Shown: piece after piece, positions 44,293 to 51,029 of the stretch
How the letters are laid out: each line of letters begins with the position of its first letter
Position numbering within the stretch: the first letter of the stretch is position 1
NCBI GenBank assembly: GCA_903875045.1
Contig: CAIQUS010000057.1
Span: forward strand, 1-57,886
Origin: an uncultured Bacteroidales bacterium
Lineage (GTDB): Bacteria; Bacteroidota; Bacteroidia; Bacteroidales; FEN-979
DNA length: 57,886 bases
Reading direction: 5' to 3'
The notes under the pieces: generated by a model
The model's input: the letters and a program-made list of their open reading frames with translations, nothing else
Database searches by the model: none
What the model was told of the DNA's origin: nothing
Translations under genes and position numbers: made by a program

Positions 44293-45510
44293 CTATTTAT
44301 TCCTGAGATCATAAACCATCAGCGAGGTCCCGTGACGTACAAAAAGCCTCCCATGCCCGATAACCAAATGAGCCCAATGCTGATCAGCCCCATAAGGGAC
44401 ATTGAAGGCACTAATCTTTTTGAAGGAATTCGCCAGGGGTTCAGCAAGGACTATTTCCCCATTGTCACCATATAAATACAACATGCCATCGGCATAAATG
44501 ATATTCCCTCTGCCGGTTATTTTTTCGGAAAACATGCTGGTCCCTGTCTTCCAGTCGAGACAGTACCAGGCTTTACCCGAATCATCAGAGCCGAAAATTT
44601 TCTCATTGATTAACACAAAACCACCCATCCGGTTATCAATATTTGTGTTTCTCCATATCTCCTGAACAGAGCTGCCATCCTCTGATACTTTTAGCATCAC
44701 ACCACCTTTTCCATAACCGGATACACAATATAAAAACCCCTTATAAAACAGTGGGGTATTTGCATGGACGGAGTATTTGTTCGGCTGGTCATGGCTCCAT
44801 AGAAGGTTACCGTTTTCGGTGTCAATTCCAAGGATGGAACTGGCTGTTTGAGTAACCAGGATGTTTTTTTTCGGCAGTTTGATCAATGCCGGTGATCCGT
44901 AGGCACTTGGTTCACCTTTCCCTTTGCTCTTCCAGATCAGTTTGCCGGTATTGGGATCAAGAGCAATGATATTGTTTTCAGTACCTCCAACAGTGCAAAA
45001 AAGTTTGTTCCCGTCGATCAGCAGATTCTCAGTCACACCCCATTTGATATTTGGACCCTGGTAATCTTTCAGCACATCGACACTCCAAACGAAGTCTCCG
45101 TTAATAGAATTACGGCAAACCAATTTTCCGAAGCCGCTCAACTGATAAATTTTCCCGTTGTGGACAAGAGGCGTGCTCCTGACTCCGGGCCAGCTTTCGG
45201 TCCATTCCTCTCCATAAGGTACCTTCCAGACCAATTTCCCGTCAAGGTCAAAACAGAAAATGTATCCGATTCCTTCGATAATCCCGGCAGTATATGCACG
45301 ATCATTGGTTACGGCTGCGGAAGAGTGTCCTTCACCTAATCCATCAAAGTGCCAAAGCAGGGCAGGACCTGCATCCGGCCATTTTTTTAATAATCCTTTA
45401 TCATTGTAAATACCATCCCGCGCGGGACCACGCCACTGGGCCGTTTCCTGGGCGTAAGTAATCTGGCATGTCAGACACGTAAGGCTTAGTAACAGAATGA
45501 TTCTTTTCAT
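44293..45510 (-). CDS. Exported PQQ-like propeller, first gene of the large operon
   Basis: A 405-aa protein. ATG 45510 begins MKRIILLLSLTCLTC, a signal peptide cut near TYAQ; the longer reading from 45561 would add 17 residues without family support. The mature protein opens QWRGPARDGIY, then GLLKKWPDAGPALLW, followed by PQQ-like blades such as DGKLVWKVPYGEEW, TGKLIWKSKGKGE and NGNLLWSHDQPN. The C-terminus RHGTSLMVYDLRNK is shared with the next two genes. It is the promoter-proximal member of the 16-gene run. A candidate promoter lies about 85 bp upstream. Confidence 0.86.
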   Translation of the reverse strand: MKRIILLLSLTCLTCQITYAQETAQWRGPARDGIYNDKGLLKKWPDAGPALLWHFDGLGEGHSSAAVTNDRAYTAGIIEGIGYIFCFDLDGKLVWKVPYGEEWTESWPGVRSTPLVHNGKIYQLSGFGKLVCRNSINGDFVWSVDVLKDYQGPNIKWGVTENLLIDGNKLFCTVGGTENNIIALDPNTGKLIWKSKGKGEPSAYGSPALIKLPKKNILVTQTASSILGIDTENGNLLWSHDQPNKYSVHANTPLFYKGFLYCVSGYGKGGVMLKVSEDGSSVQEIWRNTNIDNRMGGFVLINEKIFGSDDSGKAWYCLDWKTGTSMFSEKITGRGNIIYADGMLYLYGDNGEIVLAEPLANSFKKISAFNVPYGADQHWAHLVIGHGRLFVRHGTSLMVYDLRNK

Positions 45511-45595
45511 GTGATCAGTGTTTTGAATTTGAAAAAGTTGATGCAGAAAATCAAGGTTCATTGTTGCGTCAATGAGGAATTTTTATTCCGGTCAT

Positions 45596-45603
45596 CAAAA
45601 ATA
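45596..45603 (-). promoter_or_regulatory. Candidate promoter (-7 box) of the PQQ/ferredoxin operon
   Basis: The minus strand reads TATTTTTG, a full match to TAnnTTTG, 86 bp upstream of ATG 45510. A TTG at 45630-45628 is slightly too far (24 bp) to be a typical -33 box. The 16 downstream genes have gaps of at most 60 bp, so this may drive the whole unit. Confidence 0.45.
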
Positions 45604-45783
45604 AAACAAATTATCATATCATTCATTCAATTCCATGAAGTTCACAGGTAAATGGCAATATCCCGGGAAATCAGATCTAAATCAGGAATCCAGGATTTGT
45701 TCATAAATAAATTTCCAAGTCCGCTGATATATTTCAAATGATGTGTACCTTGGAGCCATGAATCAGCAGGAGTGTGCACATGA

Positions 45784-45818
45784 CGCGTCACCCGTCACGC
45801 GTCACGCGTCACGCACAT
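45784..45818 (+). repeat. Period-7 tandem repeat, CGCGTCA word
   Basis: Five heptamers in register: cgcgtca, cccgtca, cgcgtca, cgcgtca and cgcacat. Unlike other word repeats here it is GC-rich and contains palindromic ACGCGT cores. Confidence 0.75.
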
Positions 45819-45887
45819 GGTATGAATGACATGTATAATTTCGGACCCTGTTGAATTATTGGACGTTAAAAATGCAAAATTGAAAAG

Positions 45888-46268
45888 ATGAAAGACTTCA
45901 GAAAATATTACACCGTACCTGCATCTCCTGAAGATGTGTATATTGCCCTCACAAATCCGGTTACGCTCCAACTCTGGACAGGCGAGCCGGCAGAAATGTC
46001 GACAGTCCCGGGATCTGAATTTTCATTATGGGATGGAAGTATTGAAGGCAGAAACATCGAATTTGAAACCGGCAAAAAGTTGGTTCAGCAATGGTATTTC
46101 GGAGAACAGCCTGAAGAATCAATTGTTACCATTATTTTGCATCAGAGGGGAATGGGAACATCTGTTGAATTGATACAGACAAACATTCCCGATGAAGATT
46201 ACGATGACATGGTGGATGGCTGGAACAACAGCTATTTTGGCCCGCTCAGGGAGTTTTATCAGGAATGA
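45888..46268 (+). CDS. SRPBCC (AHSA1/START-like) domain protein
   Basis: A 126-aa single-domain protein. The N-terminus FRKYYTVPASPEDVYIALT is the typical first strand and helix of SRPBCC folds; LQLWTG and the central strands GSEFSLWDGSI and GKKLVQQWYFG match AHSA1-like members. The final long helix is WNNSYFGPLREF. These proteins form a deep hydrophobic pocket that binds small ligands or client proteins. The sequence gives no ligand. It is a single gene with no obvious partner; the next gene is convergent. Confidence 0.85.
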   Translation: MKDFRKYYTVPASPEDVYIALTNPVTLQLWTGEPAEMSTVPGSEFSLWDGSIEGRNIEFETGKKLVQQWYFGEQPEESIVTIILHQRGMGTSVELIQTNIPDEDYDDMVDGWNNSYFGPLREFYQE

Positions 46269-46295
46269 ATCCAAACCTTGAAATGTCCGGGGATT

Positions 46296-46694
46296 TTAAA
46301 CCTGATCTTCAAAATCAGCTGCTTTTGGAGTTTCCGGGGTCAATTGCTGAATCAGGGATTCATTACAAATGCCGGTTTCATCCTCAAAATCTGCTTCTTT
46401 TGGAGTAACAGGAGCCAGATTGACCAGGCTGATTTCAGTCGTCGGGGCTCCATCGGTAAAATCTGCCACAATCGGTAAAACCGGACATAGTTCTGCGATT
46501 TCTATGGTGGAAAAACTTATTTCCTCCACATCCTCAAACGTCGCTTCACCGGGTGTAACAGGCATTAGCATGGAATTGGTAATACCGGTTACGATTTCAT
46601 TTGATAAAACCGGCAATTCACTGAAATTTTTTACTGCGAAAAGTGTGTTGAATTGTAACCCGAGAAAAGCAGCAAGAATATAAATAGTTTTCAT
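46296..46694 (-). CDS. Small exported protein with ADFED-type repeats
   Basis: A 132-aa protein with signal peptide MKTIYILAAFLGLQF ending near LFAVK. The mature part has four short repeats of about 30 residues, each with a PxTPxxAxFxD core: MPVTPGEATFEDVEE, CPVLPIVADFTDGA, APVTPKEADFEDET and TPETPKAADFEDQ. It is acidic, with no predicted enzyme fold. An in-frame ATG at 46718 is part of a local duplication of the sequence around the start, so either ATG is possible; I chose the one that starts the signal peptide. A perfect promoter-type box lies upstream. Function unknown. Confidence 0.65.
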   Translation of the reverse strand: MKTIYILAAFLGLQFNTLFAVKNFSELPVLSNEIVTGITNSMLMPVTPGEATFEDVEEISFSTIEIAELCPVLPIVADFTDGAPTTEISLVNLAPVTPKEADFEDETGICNESLIQQLTPETPKAADFEDQV

Positions 46695-47074
46695 TGTTAA
46701 CATGTTGGTAGTTTTCATTGTTTTCGTTGTTAATCTGTGTTGTTTTAGTGCCCATGAGACGTTGTGTCATTTTTAATGTTACAATCAGGTGAGCATTTAA
46801 CAATTCTTTAACAAACGATTGATAATTAATTTGTTAGGCTGCAAATGTACCATTTTATCTGGATTCAATAAGAATAAAGTCGATGAATAGCAGGTTAAAC
46901 CCGACAAACAGCGGAATTTGATCGATGAAAATGTAATGTGAATATAATCAATAAGATACGCCAAGTGGAAAACCCTAATACCATAAGGCTCAAGACTTCT
47001 GCAACCCCTTCCGGTAATCGCTTAAACAATCATTGCCCTCATTGACTTCATTGCTCGCATTGCCTGCATTGCCT
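46695..47074. other. Intergenic region of about 380 bp
   Basis: It separates the minus-strand ADFED-repeat gene from the end of the dipeptidyl peptidase gene. It contains the promoter-like box 46842-46849, a short duplication around the alternative start codons (46690-46730) and the period-9 repeat 47031-47075. The rest shows nothing recognisable. Confidence 0.5.
46842..46849 (-). promoter_or_regulatory. Candidate promoter of the ADFED-repeat gene
   Basis: The minus strand reads TACATTTG, a full TAnnTTTG match, with a TTG 16 bp upstream (46868-46866), close to the usual spacing. It implies a 5' leader of about 140 nt. Confidence 0.6.
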
Positions 47075-47075
47075 C
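47031..47075 (+). repeat. Period-9 tandem repeat, CATTGCCTG word
   Basis: Five 9-bp units in exact register: cattgccct, cattgactt, cattgctcg, cattgcctg and cattgcctc. The last unit touches the stop codon of the peptidase gene. Confidence 0.75.
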
Positions 47076-49231
47076 TAAAGGTTTTCCTGAAAATACTGCA
47101 CCATCTTTTGATTCAGGTGTAACCGGTCTTTCCCGCGTACATTGTGTTCATGGCCCGGATAGATGAAAAAATCAACCTGTTTGCCTTCATCCACACATTT
47201 CTTCAGGAAAGTCAGGGAATTTTGCGGTACAACGGTCCCGTCCTGATCGTCATGAATAATCAGCAGTTTGCCTGTAAGATCCTTGACATTGTTCAGCAGA
47301 CAAGCGTTTTTATAACCATCCGGATTGTTCTCGGGGGTATCCATGTATCGCTCACCATACATCACTTCGTAGTATTTCCAGTCGATGACAGGCCCGCCAC
47401 ACACAGTTGCTTTAAATTCCCCGGGATGTTTCAGAAACATGGAAATAGTCATAAAGCCACCATAGCTCCAGCCGTTGATTCCAATACGTGTTGAATCGAC
47501 AAAGGTTTGTTTCTTTAAATAGTTCACGCCGATCATCTGGTCGGTGAGCTCATTTAGCCCAAGGTTACGGAAAATGGCTTGTTCAAAAGCACGGCCACGG
47601 TTCGCCGTACCCCGGTTATCAAGTGTGAAAACTACGTAACCAAGGTCGGCCAGGTAATTCAGAAACAGGCCGGCACCACCGAGCCATGAATTAGTGATCA
47701 GTTGCGAGTGGGGACCACCGTAAACATAAACAATTGCGGGATACTTCTTGGTCTGGTCAAAGTCGGCTGGTTTGATCAAACGGCAATACAATCCAGTATT
47801 ATCCTCATTTTTCAAAGAGAAAATCGTCATCCCGCCCAACTTATAATCTTTTAGCGGATTATCATTTTGGAGCAAGGTTTGTAAAGAGTTACCAGTCGCA
47901 TCAAGGAGTTCAATTTGCCTGGCAATTTCTGTGTTGCTGTAATTATCAAGAATGAACCTGCCATCGTCCGATATTTTTGTTGAATGGGTTCCGGAAACGG
48001 AGGTAACAGGGGAAATGTTTCCTGTTTTCAGATCAGCCAGATATAATTGACGGTCAAGCGGATTGCCTTTATTGCAAATGAAAAACACTTTTGAACCGGC
48101 TACATCAGATTTCAGGAACTCAGTAACCTCCCAATCGCCCCTGGTTACTTGTTTGATGAGATTTCCATCGGTATCATATAAATACAGATGGTTGAACCCG
48201 TCGCGGCGGCTTTCCCAGATAAATTTATCGGGATGGCCGGTTAAAAATTTCAAACCTTGTAAGGGCTCTACATAGGTATCATTCTTTTCTTCAAAAAGGG
48301 TTTTGATGAATTTGCCTGTTGCGGCATCAAATTTATTCAATTGCATGAAATTCTGATCACGGTTGAGTGCTGCGATGTAAATGAACCGTCCGTCAGGCTC
48401 CCAGGTGATGTTGGTGAGGTATTCCATGCGTGAACCAGGATCCGGAATTTCCGAAGAATCTGTTTGCAAATAGATGGTTTTTCCGTTCCTGATATTAAAC
48501 ACGCCGACCGATACTTTGTGGCTGGTCATGCCTGCCATCGGGTATTTTGTAGGATTGACAGTGGCGATGCGCTGTGTAATATCAACCAGAGGATAATCGG
48601 TCACCATGGTTTCATCCATGCGGTAGAATGCAAGATTTTGTCCGTCGGGCGACCAAAAGGTTCCTTTTTCAATGCCGAACTCATTGCGGTGCACCCTGCT
48701 TGAACCATACACAATGCCCGGATTTTTTTCATCAGAAACGGCAATCTCTTTTCCGTTCCTCGAGATATAAAGGTTGTTGGCACGGGTATAGGAAACAAGT
48801 TTTCCCGACTGATCTATGTCCGTGTTTTCAGCTTTCTCATCCCAGGAGTTTTCAACGGTAATGCTATTCTTCATGATATCACAAAGAAAAAGTTTGTTTC
48901 CGTTGGTATAGTAAAATGCATCCGCTGTAAGAAATGTGATGGCGGGAAACCTTTTCAAAGTATCCTGCCTGTTGTACTTTAGAATTTCGTTCATGTCACT
49001 CAGCCTGACAAGGGTATCCCTTCCTGCCTTTTCAGCAAATCCCTGGACCAGTCTGTTTTTAGCGATATATACAAACTTATCAGTGCCAGGTAGCCATTGG
49101 AGTTGGCTTAGGGTAGCCGCAGTCAGTTTAGGGTTCATGTAGCTGGCGTCTTCAATTGTGAGAAGCTTTGTCTGGGAAAAAGCTGTGAAAGAAAGAAGGT
49201 ATGCGAGGAGGAGGAGGAGGAATCTGGACAT
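47075..49231 (-). CDS. Dipeptidyl peptidase IV (S9B prolyl peptidase)
   Basis: A 718-aa exported serine peptidase. A signal peptide (about 1-19, ending TAFSQ) is followed by an eight-bladed propeller with the DPPIV-type segment SPDGQNLAFYRMDE (about 189-202), then an alpha/beta-hydrolase domain. The catalytic serine is S589 in NGWSYGGFM; the triad Asp and His lie in IHDDQDGTV and GHEHNV near the C-terminus. It removes X-Pro or X-Ala dipeptides from peptides in the periplasm, feeding amino-acid uptake. The stop is TAG at 47077-47075. It is common in peptide-degrading Bacteroidota; the upstream gap holds a period-7 repeat. Confidence 0.93.
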   Translation of the reverse strand: MSRFLLLLLAYLLSFTAFSQTKLLTIEDASYMNPKLTAATLSQLQWLPGTDKFVYIAKNRLVQGFAEKAGRDTLVRLSDMNEILKYNRQDTLKRFPAITFLTADAFYYTNGNKLFLCDIMKNSITVENSWDEKAENTDIDQSGKLVSYTRANNLYISRNGKEIAVSDEKNPGIVYGSSRVHRNEFGIEKGTFWSPDGQNLAFYRMDETMVTDYPLVDITQRIATVNPTKYPMAGMTSHKVSVGVFNIRNGKTIYLQTDSSEIPDPGSRMEYLTNITWEPDGRFIYIAALNRDQNFMQLNKFDAATGKFIKTLFEEKNDTYVEPLQGLKFLTGHPDKFIWESRRDGFNHLYLYDTDGNLIKQVTRGDWEVTEFLKSDVAGSKVFFICNKGNPLDRQLYLADLKTGNISPVTSVSGTHSTKISDDGRFILDNYSNTEIARQIELLDATGNSLQTLLQNDNPLKDYKLGGMTIFSLKNEDNTGLYCRLIKPADFDQTKKYPAIVYVYGGPHSQLITNSWLGGAGLFLNYLADLGYVVFTLDNRGTANRGRAFEQAIFRNLGLNELTDQMIGVNYLKKQTFVDSTRIGINGWSYGGFMTISMFLKHPGEFKATVCGGPVIDWKYYEVMYGERYMDTPENNPDGYKNACLLNNVKDLTGKLLIIHDDQDGTVVPQNSLTFLKKCVDEGKQVDFFIYPGHEHNVRGKDRLHLNQKMVQYFQENL

Positions 49232-49238
49232 GGCGAGG

Positions 49239-49287
49239 GAATTATGATTTACGATTTATGATTTACGATTTACGATTTACGATTTGT
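49239..49287 (+). repeat. Period-7 tandem repeat, GATTTAC word
   Basis: Seven heptamers in register: gaattat, gatttac, gatttat, gatttac, gatttac, gatttac and gatttgt. The same word appears at 13564-13606. Confidence 0.8.
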
Positions 49288-49332
49288 GAAACCGGGGTGA
49301 AATAAAACAGGGCTTTAGCCACATTAAATTTA

Positions 49333-50061
49333 TTACCTGACAGCCCCGATTGCTAAAATCAGGTCTGGGTTATCCTCAATGCCATTGCCAGCAACAATAA
49401 CATCGGCACCTGCAGTATAAGCCGCTTTAGCCAACTCCGGGGTCGTAATGCCACCGCCAATGATCAACGGGACTCCGATGGATCTCTTTACCTTCGAGAT
49501 CATTGGCAATGGGACCGGATTTTTAGCACCACTCCCCGCATCCATATAAATCAGCTTCATCCCCAGCATTTCACCCGCCATGGCTGTACAAACTGCAATA
49601 TCACTCTTGTGGGCGGGGATTGGGGTTGTGTTACTCATATATGTTACAGCTGTGGTACTCCCGCTTTCAACCAGCATATAACCGGTTGAAAGTATTTCGA
49701 GTTTGCTTGCCTTCAGGTATGGGGCAGAAATTACATGCCGGCCTATCAGCATATCGGGATTTCTGCCAGAAATCAGCGACAATAGCAGAATCCCATCAGC
49801 TTCATTGTTCAATTGCATATTATTGCCGGGAAACAATACGATTGGAATATCGGTATTTTTCTTAATAAAAGCAATCAGTAGTGAAAGATTATCATAAAGC
49901 AGAATGCTTCCGCCTAAAAAGAAATAATCTATCCTGGTTTGTATGGCCAACTTTACAACCTGTGACAACGAATCCAGTGAATATTTATCAGGATCGATGA
50001 GTACGGCAAATTTTTTTTTGCCTGCCAATGTATCCTTCAGCAGTGATTGATATAAGATCAT
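49333..50061 (-). CDS. Geranylgeranylglyceryl/heptaprenylglyceryl phosphate synthase (GGGPS/PcrB family)
   Basis: A 242-aa TIM-barrel prenyltransferase. Family marks are KKKFAVLIDPDK (about 15-26), FFLGGSILLYDN, VLFPGNNMQLN (about 75-85), YMDAGSGAKNPV, IIGGGITTPE and ADVIVAGNGIEDN. The enzyme joins a C20 or longer prenyl diphosphate to sn-glycerol 1-phosphate, forming the first ether bond of archaeal-type lipids. Group II members occur in Bacteroidota. It is 9 bp after MetF and may be transcribed with it. No partner genes for ether lipids lie in this window. Confidence 0.88.
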   Translation of the reverse strand: MILYQSLLKDTLAGKKKFAVLIDPDKYSLDSLSQVVKLAIQTRIDYFFLGGSILLYDNLSLLIAFIKKNTDIPIVLFPGNNMQLNNEADGILLLSLISGRNPDMLIGRHVISAPYLKASKLEILSTGYMLVESGSTTAVTYMSNTTPIPAHKSDIAVCTAMAGEMLGMKLIYMDAGSGAKNPVPLPMISKVKRSIGVPLIIGGGITTPELAKAAYTAGADVIVAGNGIEDNPDLILAIGAVR

Positions 50062-50070
50062 AAAGGCTGG

Positions 50071-51027
50071 TTAAAAGACTGCTTTGGCAATCTGACGGAT
50101 ATTCTCAGAAATCCCGACCGAAAAATAATGAACTACAGGAACACCAAACTTGATAAGTTCTTCCGATTGTTTAATTCCCCACTCAATTCCGACCTTAAAG
50201 GCCTCTTCGTTGTTTTTGCAACTCATGATCATCTTTACAAGTTCATCCGGGATGTCAATGTTGAATATCTGGGGAAGGACATTGATCTCTTTGACTGTAC
50301 AGATTGGTTTAATGCCGGGAATCACGGGGACCGTTATTCCTTCCTTGCGGCAGGCCTCAACGAAATCAAAATACTTCTGGTTATCATAAAACATCTGGGT
50401 GATGATGTATTCGGCACCGGCATCAACCTTGGCCTTCAGATATTTTAAATCGTAGGCAAGGTTTGGCGATTCTATGTGTTTTTCAGGATAACCGGCCACC
50501 CCGACACAGAAATTGGTACTGAAGGTGTTTTGCAACTCTTCATCCAGGTATTTACCCCTGTTCATGTCGGTAATTTGCGCCACCAATGTATTGGCAAATG
50601 CATGTCCGTTTTTTTCCGGAGAAAAAGTCCGCTGATTTTTCGGGGCATCACCACGCAACGCCAAAATATTATCGATGCCCAGGTAGTGGAAATCGATGAG
50701 GGCATATTCAGTTTCCTCTTTGGTAAACCCGCCGCAAATGATGTGCGGGACCACTTCAACATCAGGGTATTTATATTTAATTGCCGCAGAAATGGCCACA
50801 GTTCCAGGCCGTTTCCTTACGGTCCTTTTTTCAAGCAACCCATTCTCATGCTTTTTATAAACCACCTCTTCCTGATGGTAGGTTACATTGATAAAAGAGG
50901 GTTTGTACTCAAGCAATGGGTCGATGGTCCGGTAAATGCTGTTGATATTGTGCCCCCTGAGCGGGGGAAGCAATTCAAAAGAGAACAGGGTTTTTTCAGA
51001 TTTATTGATCAGGTCTATAACTTTCAT
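50071..51027 (-). CDS. metF: Methylenetetrahydrofolate reductase
   Basis: A 318-aa FAD TIM-barrel enzyme. FSFELLPP (about 16-23) holds the catalytic Glu; other motifs are VTYHQEE, HIICGGFTKEE, NILALRGDAP and the C-terminal ITQMFYDNQKYFDFVE. It reduces 5,10-methylene-THF to 5-methyl-THF, the methyl donor for MetH. It lies 2 bp after MetH on the same strand, as expected for the methionine branch. Length is normal for the bacterial type. Confidence 0.95.
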   Translation of the reverse strand: MKVIDLINKSEKTLFSFELLPPLRGHNINSIYRTIDPLLEYKPSFINVTYHQEEVVYKKHENGLLEKRTVRKRPGTVAISAAIKYKYPDVEVVPHIICGGFTKEETEYALIDFHYLGIDNILALRGDAPKNQRTFSPEKNGHAFANTLVAQITDMNRGKYLDEELQNTFSTNFCVGVAGYPEKHIESPNLAYDLKYLKAKVDAGAEYIITQMFYDNQKYFDFVEACRKEGITVPVIPGIKPICTVKEINVLPQIFNIDIPDELVKMIMSCKNNEEAFKVGIEWGIKQSEELIKFGVPVVHYFSVGISENIRQIAKAVF

Positions 51028-51029
51028 CG

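Larger units (their letters stand above)
45511..45887. other. Divergent intergenic region of 377 bp
   Basis: It lies between the first propeller gene (-) and the SRPBCC gene (+). It contains a candidate minus-strand promoter (45596-45603), a GC-rich period-7 repeat (45784-45818) and a near-consensus plus-strand box TAATTTCG at 45836-45843, about 45 bp before the SRPBCC start. No RNA gene or longer ORF was seen. Confidence 0.5.

Noticed and set aside
29728-45510. Calling the propellers BamB or PQQ-dependent dehydrogenases.
   Set aside because: They share the repeat fold only; no haem motif or recognised dehydrogenase active site was seen, and BamB does not occur as tandem copies in redox operons.
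49239-49287. Repeat array as a small CRISPR.
   Set aside because: Units are 7 bp with no spacers, and no cas genes are present.
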